Shown: one piece after another, positions 9,101-17,340 of the stretch
Position numbering within the stretch: the stretch's first letter is position 1
Layout: every line of letters starts with the position of its first letter
Source: Marchantia polymorpha subsp. ruderalis
Taxonomy: Eukaryota; Streptophyta; Marchantiopsida; Marchantiales; Marchantiaceae
DNA length: 64,000 nucleotides
NCBI GenBank assembly: GCA_037833965.1
Contig: AP031354.1
Location: 26,824,001-26,888,000, forward strand
Direction: 5' to 3'
Made by a program: the position numbers and the translations under genes
The notes under the pieces: generated by a model
Databases searched by the model: none
The model's input: the letters and a program-made list of their open reading frames with translations, nothing else
Told to the model about the DNA's origin: nothing

Positions 9101-9271
9101 TCTCAATTCCAAATCACGCGCACTCACTTCTCCCTCAATCAACAAGAAATCTCCTGAGCGACGACGACTAGAATGGTCCGCAGCCAGCAGATGGATGCGC
9201 GCAGCGCGCACAAGAGATTGGAATCGCGAATTCAAGAATGGGACGCTCTCCGCCGCCCGGTCGAAGGTCAT
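6119..9271 (-). CDS. LTR-encoded protein, element A 3' LTR copy (1,050 aa)
   Basis: Unknown function, encoded wholly in U3 and in the sense of gag-pol. I chose the Met at 9271 (MTFDRAAES) because it is open in all young copies. An upstream in-frame Met at 9358 exists only here, owing to a 1-bp indel against the 5' LTR. The Met at 9049 (MSGRAN), matching the solo-LTR start, is an equally good alternative. Residues ~90-295 form a Trp-rich globular domain (LDFLLWGWNY, RTRDYKDRFRR, GGTLNHLSPF). Then comes a ~400-residue disordered Pro/Arg/Ser/Ala linker with SPVHR repeats encoded by palindromic 15-nt units, a Glu run (DTEEEEEE), and a ~290-residue C-terminal coiled coil (VIPLLRYLDRK to CLKGYAHWEV) with a basic RPRRRRS end. 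There is no TM segment or signal peptide, so it is not env-like. The globular part faintly recalls the ORF1/gag-associated domain of Athila-like elements, but I cannot confirm that. Confidence 0.75.
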   Translation of the reverse strand: MTFDRAAESVPFLNSRFQSLVRAARIHLLAADHSSRRRSGDFLLIEGEVSARDLELRAIRVCRERKKRGQCGSRMSGRANPRNAMTRPSRLRMVPLRLPQNGLRAFEERLIARKLDFLLWGWNYICANMVREWLEPQGPPSRGLRPHVDRWTVQDWAQALGRCAGMPGHLLFDSESIKVTKQEEAQFVELFKTGRSTKNGYRTRDYKDRFRRTLSAALMQLLQPHRACYITLWQVSFVECVIEGTPIHWASILHRVMRQHAFEEKGGTLNHLSPFLINFYRQRNCLTAAELEHFPPLSIDHPGKYVRENEVDTDAEESPTSTPSRRRDEGRHTPAARVPRKRRWREEAEEEQHQELSVPIRPRPLCEPYSRPKQKARRLVLPADSADTATIATEIGSASPERREEARTTAGATGHAATSSGERPPTGQGPPELPRAMRTDVPFAHRRTSADGRASADRRTQVDVDLRLRVGRSSPPVQRRSPVHRSPVHRSPVHRTPPHVPPVHRQESPPFQRRKGKEPAEEPPTRHRPSGPDPPAHHAPQFAPSAPGPSSRGDTSRERAEAAPSAGSTPIDAPSAVGPIGQGTSGVRPPAMSPSAIDVRGATPAADKAPAHAPAHGPGTAPTDRSREQQTVERSDCPRDDISMRDAQSNPAQPPSARPPSATDDGDRENAVGNQPASDGDAARIHSPSALDILATSSEAATVPSQTAHVEDVQPHSGQSPTQSMATEILHSDDEDGGSTEEMSGAEDTEEEEEEIVGAPAAALSEQVIPLLRYLDRKVDKYADPLQPGSYIELVRRRTRTKVHTSKLLARVDQELRDLKEKHECLWGQYKLNQKFYKHSEKMKDEKLGELTKEQVKVKEALDFEQAQNRILSEELVRQTRLLEQCQLARQADEELIRSLQSECGELRAQRAEAESQLVTIEEDRRKEADRTKVETAKRVAHCLKGYAHWEVKAQEKLTLREFELRAAGLLSGDSRSRRKVAKKLEAFLSKAQDTMSALEGEVTAALQRLGLRSRADEWQGRELVRGSRPRRRRSTGSAECSVAWFRAGV
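7754..7850 (-). repeat. Palindromic minisatellite encoding SPVHR repeats
   Basis: Tandem ~15-nt units centred on CCTGTGCACAGG. They stay in frame within the linker of the LTR protein. Unit number differs between copies: most in element A, fewer at 40.0 and 51.2 kb, fewest at 62.4 kb and in LTRs b and c. Confidence 0.75.
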
Positions 9272-10514
9272 GGTCGTCTCTTGGTCGTGAGAACGTCTCA
9301 CTTGATGGCCGCGCCGGCTGTACGCTGGAACGGTCTTCGCTCTCACGCGCGGCTTCACGCTCCGCCGTCGTCGATTAAACTCTCACGCTCGAATTGGCGG
9401 ATTTGAACTCCGCGAGCGTGTCACCCTCCGGACATGGGGGCGTAGCGCCGAAGGCGAGTTTTCCGCCTTGCGCGGTACACTTGTTCGTACCGCCCCTTGG
9501 CCAATTTCCTTCTGCCTTGACGCGTGCGTCCGCATGTCGGACAAAAATTCAACTCCTGCCTGTGCGCAGGCAGGGGCCTCGGCGGATTCTCCGCCGGCGC
9601 GGAACTTGAACATCCTCCTGTGCACAGGCGTTCGCCTGTGCGCAGGCGAATTCCGTCCGCGGCGCTGCGCTGGCGCGGAAGGCGTTGACCGTGGTCAGCC
9701 GTCTCCGTCCAGTCTGTTCGTTCCTTGTCTCTCCGTCGGCGCTTCCGCCGCCGCAACTCCGTCCGTCCAAGAGCGCATCCACCCGTGCCGTCCGCATGGT
9801 CCGTACCGATTGGATTACTCTGGCGGTCTTCCGACGTACGCTGCGCTGCGCTGGCGCGGAAGGCGCCGTACACTTTCTACCTCACAAGGCGCATTTCTAG
9901 GGCCCAAGGCGGATCTCCCGCCGACGCCGAAGCGCCTGTGCACAGGCGAACGCCTGTGCGTAGGCGGACTTCGCGCCTTCCCTAACCCTACTTCGCCTGT
10001 GCACAGGCGAACGCCTTCGTCCGCGCATAGGACAAAACTTGAATCCCCCTTCCGCGCAGGCGGAATTCGCGCCGGTGGCGAACTCCTTCCGCCGCAGGCG
10101 ACCGCCTCCGTTTCTTCCAGTAGCAATAACTCCCTAAGTCCTCGTCCGTTCCAAGCGTTCTTGGGCTCGTTGGAATCAGCGCGTCGAGCTCTTTCCAACG
10201 GGATCCTAACTTGGTCCAGGCGCCCGAGGGTTACCTAATTACGAGGGTTTCCCTACAGCCGCGGACGCAACCTCCGAAGGCGGGTTTTGCGCCTTGCGCC
10301 GTAGAGATCCTAACTGCGGAGCTCGCAGGGAGGGTGGTGCCTGCCCTTACTGCGGCACCCCAAATCCCAAATTCTACAAGATCCCTTGAGAATCCCCGCG
10401 ATCTTCCGGATTTACTCTGTTTTGATGTACCGAAGGCTATTTACAATGCTGCCAGGGTACAGTTTTCCAAAAATGTTTTAATTTCCTCAAAATTGCCAAA
10501 AGTGGGGTACCACA
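9272..10514 (-). other. U3 leader of element A 3' LTR, no supported gene
   Basis: GC-rich 1.2 kb between the LTR start and the ORF. It contains dispersed 16-nt perfect palindromes CGCCTGTGCACAGGCG (for example 9933-9948 and 9994-10009), variants, and CGCCGAAGGCG-type words. Open frames on both strands (for example + 9468-10238) follow from this composition and are not kept in older copies. Confidence 0.6.
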
Positions 10515-10516
10515 TG

Positions 10517-10527
10517 CCCCCCTCCTC
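10517..10527 (-). promoter_or_regulatory. Polypurine tract of element A
   Basis: GAGGAGGGGGG followed by CA and then the LTR start TGTGG on the minus strand. This is the expected plus-strand primer position and independently fixes the LTR boundary at 10514. The pol stop is only 24 bp upstream, so there is no room for a third internal gene before the LTR. Confidence 0.85.
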
Positions 10528-10551
10528 AATTGTGAGCGCCCACGCGAACAC

Positions 10552-13392
10552 TCACATGTGGTATTTCTTCAACCGCCACCCGTTCACTCGGGTGCCTAAC
10601 AAATCGCCGGCCAGGTCCGCAAGTTGGATGGACCCATTCGGGAAGACTTCGACAACCCTGTAAGGTCCCATCCACCTTAGGTGCAGTTTGCCTGGGAATC
10701 TGGCATGCCTGCTGTCGTAGAGCAATGCCAAATCACCCGCCTGCAGTAGTACCGGTTTGATCTTTTTATCGTATCTCTCCTTTCGGCGGAGCTGGATTTT
10801 CCTGGTGCGATCTTCGGCGTCTCTTCTCCGCTCATCCAGCAGCATGACCTCCTGTAACCTGTAGAGCTGACTCTCCTCTGCGCCCATCCTCTGCAAATCC
10901 ATCGTTCGATGGGTGGGTACTTCAAATTCGATTGGAAGGATCGGGTGTTGCCCATACACCAGAAAGTATGGTGTCTGTTTGGTCGTGATCTTCTCAGCTG
11001 TGCGGTACGCCCATAGAGCGGCTGCTAGCTTCGTATCCCAGTCGTGAGCGTGATTCACCGTGACCTTGAGTAGTATTTTACACAGCAGTCCATTGGACTT
11101 CTCCGTCAGTCCATTTGCCTTAGGATTGTATGGAGTAGTCTTCCGGTGCTTGATGTGGAAATACCGTGTCAGGTCTTCGATGATCTGATTAAGAAAATGC
11201 GTGCCCCGGTCGCTCACTAGCTCTAAGGGACATCCGTAGCGTGTGATGATCGACTCAAACAAGAATGCTGCCACTGTGGCAGCATCATCCCTTCTGGTGG
11301 CTCTGGCCTCTACCATTTTGGTGGCGTAGTCCGTTGCTACCAGAATGTAGCGCCTTCGTGTACTTCTAGTCACTGGTTGTATCGGCCCTACAAAGTCAAT
11401 ACCCCACTTTTCGAAAGGTGCTAGAGGCATGATGGGAGTCAGGGGCCATCGTGTTGTAGGCGTCGGTCTCCCCGTCCTCTGGCAACTGTCGCACTTGCGG
11501 ATGTAATCGAGAACATCCTTAAACATGGTCGGCCACCAATATCCCGCATTTAGGATCTTTGTGACCGTGTTCCTGGTGGCATAGTGTCCACCCGCCTCCT
11601 CTGTATGCATCGCACTCACTATTCTTGGTACTTCTGATTCCTCCAGGCATCTGCATAAGCGCTCATCCGCTATCTTCTTGAACAAAACTCCCTGCTGGAG
11701 TTGATACGGGCCTGCCTTATGAATAAAGACAGTTCGCTGTTCCAAATCCATGCCCTCGGGGCACTGGAGGGTTAGCAGATATCGATACAGGTCGGCATAG
11801 CGGGACTCATGTCCTGCAGACAACTGAAATAACTCTTCATCTGGAAAATCGTCCACCAATTCCTCCTCTGTCGGCTGTGTCCATAATCGGGACAAGTAAT
11901 CCGCATTTTCGTGGTGCACCCCTTTCCTGGTCTGGACTGTGTAGGTGAACTCTTGTAGTAATAACACCCACCTGGCGATTCGACCGGATAGGTCGGCTTT
12001 CTTAACTAGGTGTTGCAATGCGTAGTGGTCCACATGGAACACAAACTCGTAACAGATTAGGTAGTGACGGAACTTTTTACAGGAGTACACCATCCCCAAC
12101 GCTTCTCTCTCCGTCGTGGTGTACTTCCGCTCTGCTAGAGACAGCTGTCGGCTCGCGAAGTAGATCGGGTAGTCCTTTTTGTTGTCATCCTTTTGACTCA
12201 GTACTACACCGATGGCGAATGCCGAAGTGTCAACGTAAACATGGAATGGTCGATTCCAGTCGGGACTCCTTAGTACGGGAGCAGTCGTGAGTTTCGCTTT
12301 CAGAGCTTCAAATGCTGTCTGCTGGTTCGCACCCCAAGCATAAGGCTCGTCCTTCTTCAACAACTTGGTCAGGTCCGCCGCCAGTATTGCATACATGTGT
12401 ATGAATCTTCGGTAGTAGCCCACATGACCCAGGAATGCTCGCAGCTCTCTTAGATTCGCGGGTGGCTCAAGCTCGAGTATAACCTTGACCTTCTCGATGT
12501 CCACCGCAATGCCTTCTGCCGAGACCCGATGACCCAACAAGATCCCACTAGTCATGAAGAAAAAGCACTTCTCGGGATGCAGCGATAAACTGCTCTCTCT
12601 ACATTTATCGAAGGTCTGCTTCAAGTGACTTAGGTGTTCAGACCGCTTCCCAAAGACACAGAAGTCATCTATGAATATCTCCAGGAACTTCCTCAGTTGT
12701 TCCTGAAAGATATTGGTCATCATCCGTTGAAAGGTGGCAGGCGCGTTGCACAGACCGAAGGGCATCTTGTGGTATGCGTAAGTTCCCCAGTCGGTTGTGA
12801 ACGTAGTTTTATCCTTGTCCTGTTCACGGATAGACACCTGATTGTAACCTGAGAACCCATCCAGGAAGCTATAACATTCATGTCCGGCAACATGGTCTAG
12901 AATGGCATCCGTGAATGGTAACGGGTGATGATCCTTGCGTGTTGCCGCATTCAACTTCCGGAAATCCTGACACACTCGTATCTTACCCGTCAACTTCTTG
13001 GGTACGATAACAATCGGCGACACCCACTCACTGCTGAGCACAGGGTAAATAATACCAGCGCTCAAGTACTTATCTATCTCCTCTTTCACTAGCAAGGAGT
13101 ACTTTGGGTTGAGGCGATACTGGCGCTGTCGTATGGGTACTGAGTCGTCCAGTAAATCGATACGGTGCTCCCCATACCGTGCAGGTATCCCCTTCATGTC
13201 CTCGATCTTCCAGGCGAAGACGTCGACATAGTGGCTAAGGAACGCCTGTACTTTCCTTAGCTCGTCTCCTCTCACTGCGCTTGATACCTTCAAGCACTTG
13301 CCGGGACTGAGTTGTACTTCGTGACAGTCACTAGGGTCGACAATGCCCTCGGTGTGACTCGTCTCACTCCTTCCCAGTCCCACAGTTAATTG
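10552..13392 (-). CDS. pol: Element A pol: RT, RNase H and integrase, expressed by stop readthrough
   Basis: The frame continues directly from gag after one UAG; the first possible own start is a GTG at 13381-13383, so readthrough is likelier than a separate start. Numbered from that GTG (943 aa): RT about 70-290 with MPFGLCNAPATFQR and the FIDD active site at 237-240; RNase H from about 380 (YVDTSAFAIGVVLSQ); integrase HHCC zinc finger H593/H600/C631/C634; catalytic D663, D725 and E761 with exact D-35-E spacing; GPY motif (MGPYRV) near 905. The protein ends LKKYHM with no chromodomain. It copies genomic RNA to DNA and integrates it with the 5-bp duplications seen here. No internal stop. Confidence 0.95.
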   Translation of the reverse strand, partial: QLTVGLGRSETSHTEGIVDPSDCHEVQLSPGKCLKVSSAVRGDELRKVQAFLSHYVDVFAWKIEDMKGIPARYGEHRIDLLDDSVPIRQRQYRLNPKYSLLVKEEIDKYLSAGIIYPVLSSEWVSPIVIVPKKLTGKIRVCQDFRKLNAATRKDHHPLPFTDAILDHVAGHECYSFLDGFSGYNQVSIREQDKDKTTFTTDWGTYAYHKMPFGLCNAPATFQRMMTNIFQEQLRKFLEIFIDDFCVFGKRSEHLSHLKQTFDKCRESSLSLHPEKCFFFMTSGILLGHRVSAEGIAVDIEKVKVILELEPPANLRELRAFLGHVGYYRRFIHMYAILAADLTKLLKKDEPYAWGANQQTAFEALKAKLTTAPVLRSPDWNRPFHVYVDTSAFAIGVVLSQKDDNKKDYPIYFASRQLSLAERKYTTTEREALGMVYSCKKFRHYLICYEFVFHVDHYALQHLVKKADLSGRIARWVLLLQEFTYTVQTRKGVHHENADYLSRLWTQPTEEELVDDFPDEELFQLSAGHESRYADLYRYLLTLQCPEGMDLEQRTVFIHKAGPYQLQQGVLFKKIADERLCRCLEESEVPRIVSAMHTEEAGGHYATRNTVTKILNAGYWWPTMFKDVLDYIRKCDSCQRTGRPTPTTRWPLTPIMPLAPFEKWGIDFVGPIQPVTRSTRRRYILVATDYATKMVEARATRRDDAATVAAFLFESIITRYGCPLELVSDRGTHFLNQIIEDLTRYFHIKHRKTTPYNPKANGLTEKSNGLLCKILLKVTVNHAHDWDTKLAAALWAYRTAEKITTKQTPYFLVYGQHPILPIEFEVPTHRTMDLQRMGAEESQLYRLQEVMLLDERRRDAEDRTRKIQLRRKERYDKKIKPVLLQAGDLALLYDSRHARFPGKLHLRWMGPYRVVEVFPNGSIQLADLAGDLLGTRVNGWRLKKYHM

Positions 13393-13395
13393 CTA
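13387..13395 (-). promoter_or_regulatory. Leaky stop codon UAG-CAA-UUA between gag and pol
   Basis: The gag stop is TAG (13393-13395) followed by CAATTA, an exact match to the CARYYA readthrough context known from tobacco mosaic virus and from the soybean SIRE1 retroelement. gag and pol are in the same frame (gag start 16245 minus 954 codons gives 13383), so suppressing this one codon makes the fusion. The element B and C copies keep it. Confidence 0.85.
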
Positions 13396-16245
13396 TTCGT
13401 CTTCCGGTTGAATAGCTTCCGTCTCTTCTTCTTCTTCCACCGAACAGCAGGCAACGAATCCCACGAAGTAATCGGATTCGGTACCACTAGAATCCGATCG
13501 CGCGGTCGACTCACTGTCCTCGCCCGATGTGTAACCTGCACTTGTCGATGGGGTCTCTCCTTCGTGCCTGACCCTATTCCAGGGCACCGTAATGGTTTTG
13601 GTCGGTTCCGAAGGATGAGGAAACTTAAGGCGATGTCTTCGCCAATCACATCTGACTTGTGCACCATATAGCCATGGTCGCCCGAGCAGAACGTCATAGC
13701 CCTGCTTCATCATCGGTTGAAGGATGATATACGTCAACCGAAAGTCCGCACCCCCGATGGTTGTCTTGACATTGCGCAGCATACCTGCAGGCATTCTCCG
13801 CGTCTGATCCGCTAATCTCAACACACGCTTCGAGGGTTCGTATTGACTGAACCCCAAGGCTCTCGCTGTATCCTCCGTCATTATGTTGACTCCTGATCCA
13901 GAGTCGATTGGCACTCTGCGTACACAACATCCTGCTATCTCCACATCGATCTCGGGTGGCCCTTGGTCTTCGCTCTCCACTTGATATACTTGAGAGGATG
14001 TGGATGCGCGCGGCTTCCGCGGATGCCGTAGCGAAAGCATCAACATTCTCCGATACGTCTTATTGTCCTCCAAGAGCTGCTTGAACGTAATGTTCACTTT
14101 TCGACTCCCGAGATCTTCAACCAAGTCATAGTGGGCGCGTTGGGGCGCCGGGGTCGGCGACGCTCTGCGAGGTTCCACGGTGGCTGCCAACTTCGCCCCA
14201 AGGGAGGTTGTCAGGTCTGGCCGCGGTGGGTCCTTTTGAGTGCGGATCGCTTCCTGCAACAGGTTGGCTACCTCGTTGCGGATATCCGGAGCATAGTCCC
14301 GTTTCAGTAGGCGCACTGGCTCGTCCTCGACTGCTGCCTGGGGGCGCACTGCTGGTGCCTCCCGCGTAGTCGAAGACTTCCGAGCCGGTCGTGAGTCGGA
14401 CTTGCTGGATGTCTTCTCCTTTCCTTTTCCCGTCCGGTCGGCGGTTCTCCGTTCGTGCTTGCGAGTGTCACGCTCTTGCTCCTTGGATTTCTTGGAGCTA
14501 CGAGTTTCGACCCGTGCGCACATAACCTCTTCAGCCGGCCATTCTTCGTCTTCGCCATCCCCGTCTGAACCTACTTCGACCTGGTTAACTTGCACGTCCT
14601 CCTTGGCAGGAGTGTTCACAAATCGTACCACTGGCCGAGGGACTGGTGGCTGATCACACTCTGGCGCAGTGTGCCCGACCTTCTTGCAATTGCTACATGT
14701 CGGAGCATAATCGTTTCGCCTTTTTGGATGGGGACACTGCGGTGAGAAGTGCCCAACTTCCCCGCAATTATAACAAGCTCGCGGTGGCGGTGGGTCAAAC
14801 GTCCCTGGAGGTGCTCTCCGCCTCACAGGTACCGTAGTGGCCCGATCCACCGGAATATATCGTGGAACTTGCATTGCTGAAACCGCAGGAGGGGTAGGCA
14901 CCGACTGGACGGCGTAGGCTGTCTCTTCGCTAGCCTCTCCATAGTACTGAGGGTGCTCTCCATAGTACTGAGGGTGCTCTCCATAGTACGGTTGCGCCCA
15001 CTCTACTGCGTTGACTGGATATGACGGCCGGGTGGTAAGGCACTCGGTGTTTGCATGTCCCACCGCCCCGCACGTAGTACACCATAAATTCGCTCGCACT
15101 CTCCCGGGTGATTTTCGGCGATCATGCCCGCCTACCACTTGAACCTTGAGATCGGCGAAGTCCTTCACAAGGGTCTCCATCTTCGAAGCTATATCTCCCG
15201 GCGCTCTGTCCGTAGTCACTCGTCGGATGCCCTTTTTCTTCGCTGACCCATGCTTCTTCCTCTTCTTCTCCTCCTCCGACGATGAGGTTTCCTCTTCTTC
15301 GGATGAAGAACGGTTCTCGTCCGAAGACGATTCCTCCGATGACGGAGTTGTACCTCTACGCCGTCTTCGCCCTCCTTTCGGTTTGCGCTCCTTCGACTCC
15401 CGTCTCTCTCTCCCTCTTCGGTTGAGAGTGGAAGTTTCGAAGGCTTCTGCCGATGCAATCACATCCTCAATAGTGTCGCACTTGCTGCGTCGGCAAAAAG
15501 TCTCCATCTCCCGAGTTAAACCGGTCACGTACCAATCCACAGCTTGTTGTACCGAGAAAGGGGACCCTGGTCCTGTTTTCGGTATTCTGTCGAGGAGGTC
15601 CATAAATCTCTCAGTGTAGTCACGCAGACTCTCCTTCTTCTCTCGCTGCAAATTACGTAACTTCGTCAAAACCCGGCTGTCGTAGCCGAGCTCGCGAAAG
15701 CGACGAAGGAACTTCTCCTTCAGCTGGGCCCATGTTGTCAACCCAGTCGGATCGATGCTCTCGTGATTATACCAACTCCTCGCTTTCTTCCGCAGAAGGC
15801 TTGGAAAGATCCTTAGTCGGTCGTCGTCTGCGATCTCGCGATTGGCAATAGACACCGACTCGAATAACTTGATGTATGAATCTGCATCGTCGTCATCCCC
15901 ACTCCCTTTGTACTTCGGGTAGGAATGTTTAGTAATCGGCTGAGGTAGCCGCACATTGGCTTGTCCGTCCGCCATCAGTGTGTCTGTCGACGGTCCTCGG
16001 GCGGTCGGTTCTACTTCACTAGGCGAGTCCGTGCAAGGAATATCTAGTAGAACTGTAAGCACCAAGTTTGGTTCCGAGTCGCCGGGGGTAGGTTCCCCAA
16101 GGATGTCGGCCGAACTAGGCTTAGGTACTCTTTTTGGTGTTTTCTTGGTTTGACGCCGTGTCTCTTCCACGGCCTTCTCTGAATCTCGTCGGAACTTGCG
16201 GACAGCTCTAGCACTTAGGTTGCTCCCGCCAGCCCCAGTCGACAT
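13393..16245 (-). CDS. gag: Element A Gag-protease (950 aa)
   Basis: The ATG at 16243-16245 is 86 bp inside the internal region and 46 bp past the PBS. Residues ~105-255 are a retrotransposon-type Gag core (SWYNHESIDPTGLTTW, LKEKFLRRF). Then come a Ser/Glu- and Lys/Arg-rich linker (~275-345) and three CCHC zinc knuckles at about 389-402, 491-504 and 517-530, with a YYGEHPQ repeat between the first two. A retropepsin-like protease near the C-terminus has the active site DSGSG at 781-785 and the partner block DVLLGRPWL. Gag packages RNA in cytoplasmic particles and the protease matures the polyprotein. Placing PR before the stop means protease is made with every Gag and only RT/INT depends on readthrough. 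Confidence 0.94.
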   Translation of the reverse strand: MSTGAGGSNLSARAVRKFRRDSEKAVEETRRQTKKTPKRVPKPSSADILGEPTPGDSEPNLVLTVLLDIPCTDSPSEVEPTARGPSTDTLMADGQANVRLPQPITKHSYPKYKGSGDDDDADSYIKLFESVSIANREIADDDRLRIFPSLLRKKARSWYNHESIDPTGLTTWAQLKEKFLRRFRELGYDSRVLTKLRNLQREKKESLRDYTERFMDLLDRIPKTGPGSPFSVQQAVDWYVTGLTREMETFCRRSKCDTIEDVIASAEAFETSTLNRRGRERRESKERKPKGGRRRRRGTTPSSEESSSDENRSSSEEEETSSSEEEKKRKKHGSAKKKGIRRVTTDRAPGDIASKMETLVKDFADLKVQVVGGHDRRKSPGRVRANLWCTTCGAVGHANTECLTTRPSYPVNAVEWAQPYYGEHPQYYGEHPQYYGEASEETAYAVQSVPTPPAVSAMQVPRYIPVDRATTVPVRRRAPPGTFDPPPPRACYNCGEVGHFSPQCPHPKRRNDYAPTCSNCKKVGHTAPECDQPPVPRPVVRFVNTPAKEDVQVNQVEVGSDGDGEDEEWPAEEVMCARVETRSSKKSKEQERDTRKHERRTADRTGKGKEKTSSKSDSRPARKSSTTREAPAVRPQAAVEDEPVRLLKRDYAPDIRNEVANLLQEAIRTQKDPPRPDLTTSLGAKLAATVEPRRASPTPAPQRAHYDLVEDLGSRKVNITFKQLLEDNKTYRRMLMLSLRHPRKPRASTSSQVYQVESEDQGPPEIDVEIAGCCVRRVPIDSGSGVNIMTEDTARALGFSQYEPSKRVLRLADQTRRMPAGMLRNVKTTIGGADFRLTYIILQPMMKQGYDVLLGRPWLYGAQVRCDWRRHRLKFPHPSEPTKTITVPWNRVRHEGETPSTSAGYTSGEDSESTARSDSSGTESDYFVGFVACCSVEEEEETEAIQPEDE

Positions 16246-16291
16246 TCACCGAGCATAGCTGCTCGTAAAAACCCCGGTGTTGACGCAACTG

Positions 16292-16309
16292 TCCCCGGCA
16301 GCGGCGCCA
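16292..16309 (-). promoter_or_regulatory. Primer-binding site (tRNA-Asp type) of element A
   Basis: TGGCGCCGCTGCCGGGGA on the minus strand. From memory of plant cytosolic tRNA-Asp(GUC), it pairs with 17 of the last 18 bases including CCA. It lies 22 bases from the LTR end rather than next to it. Confidence 0.85.
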
Positions 16310-16311
16310 AA

Positions 16312-16330
16312 AAGAAGTTGTCGGCTTCTT
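16312..16330 (-). other. Stem-loop between LTR end and PBS
   Basis: AAGAAG and CTTCTT arms with a 7-base loop fill the 22-base gap between the LTR terminus and the PBS. The element O version at 21782-21800 is a longer perfect palindrome, AAGAAGTTGTCAACTTCTT. Confidence 0.6.
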
Positions 16331-17295
16331 ATGTAATAACCCACTAAAGGCTAAAACTGCAATATAGTGGTAGAAAGGTCGAACCCACAGGGACAGAGGA
16401 ACACACAGGGTACAAAGTGTCACGTTTTAACAGACTATTGAGGAGTTTGAATTCTCAGGCAACTGTCACTCCCAGAAATACTGCAAGTGTCCACTCGGAG
16501 CGCACTCGGAGGTCGCACAGTGCAGCGTAACACACACACACACACACACCTGAAACTACAGAAACACAACCCAGAGATCCGTTAGGACCTCTACTTCAAG
16601 ATTTCAGGGGGAAAGTCTCTCGCAAGCACACTCGGCAAAGCTGCGGGCAGTGACTTCCAACTCCGGCTTTTACAACACTTCCACTAGCTTGCTGCTAGTG
16701 TAGGAAACCCGGTTTGGACTACCTACTTCGGATCGAAGTCACTCATACGCGGTGAACAACACTCTCAACTCACAAAACGCGCAGAGAACACAGGTCCGCA
16801 CTGAAGGACTCACTGTGAAACATTCCAGTAACACAACAACAGTCTATTGAAGAGTTTGAATTCTCAGGCGCTTGTCATTCCCAGAAATACTACAGGGGTT
16901 ACCCTCAAGGCACCTGCTGCAGCGTAACCTGAATTTACAACCAAGGCTTACACGAAGTAGCAAAACTTCACTTTGGCATTCAGGGGAAAAATCCCAAGGA
17001 GTACAATCAGAAAGAAACACTCGAAGGTGTAGGGGCGAAACTGTTCAAGTATCTAACTAGTCACTGGCTCTGAGCATCGGCAGTCACCCGCAGGTGCAGA
17101 TCCGAACTACTCAAGTCTCTAACCAATGTACTAGCTCTGAACATTCGGCCGAAGGCCTTCAGCTACAAAATGCGGAACGCTAAGTTGTAACTCCTCGTGC
17201 GTGGTGACAGAACTCAAGGACACAAACACGCAAAGGAAATGGGTTCCTGATCTGCACTTCTGATGGGAAAGAACCCCAGGCAAAACGCCTGGAAC

Positions 17296-17304
17296 TATTT
17301 TATA
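17296..17304 (-). promoter_or_regulatory. TATA box of element A 5' LTR
   Basis: TATAAAATA on the minus strand. Predicted promoter for the gag-pol-LTR-ORF genomic transcript, giving a 5' leader of roughly 1 kb before gag. Confidence 0.65.
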
Positions 17305-17340
17305 CCTTCTAAGTCCTAACTAGCACTACACTGCACTACG

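Larger units (their letters stand above)
5110..10514 (-). repeat. Element A 3' LTR
   Basis: Starts TGTGGTACC at 10514 on the minus strand, immediately downstream of the polypurine tract, and ends GTTATTACA at 5110, next to the target duplication. Sense layout: leader 10514-9272, ORF 9271-6119, TATA 6082-6074, hairpin 6070-6054, R/U5 tail to 5110. Confidence 0.93.

Noticed and set aside
9272..9358. Upstream Met at 9358 extending the LTR protein to 1,079 aa
   Set aside because: Depends on a 1-bp indel found only in this LTR; the 5' LTR of the same element and the array LTRs are out of frame there.
9468..10238. 256-codon plus-strand ORF in the U3 leader
   Set aside because: Opposite to element sense; built from palindromic repeats that read similarly on both strands; length and frame differ in every other leader.
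13381..13383. GTG as an independent pol start
   Set aside because: Non-ATG, and the frame is continuous with gag across one leaky UAG, which explains expression better.
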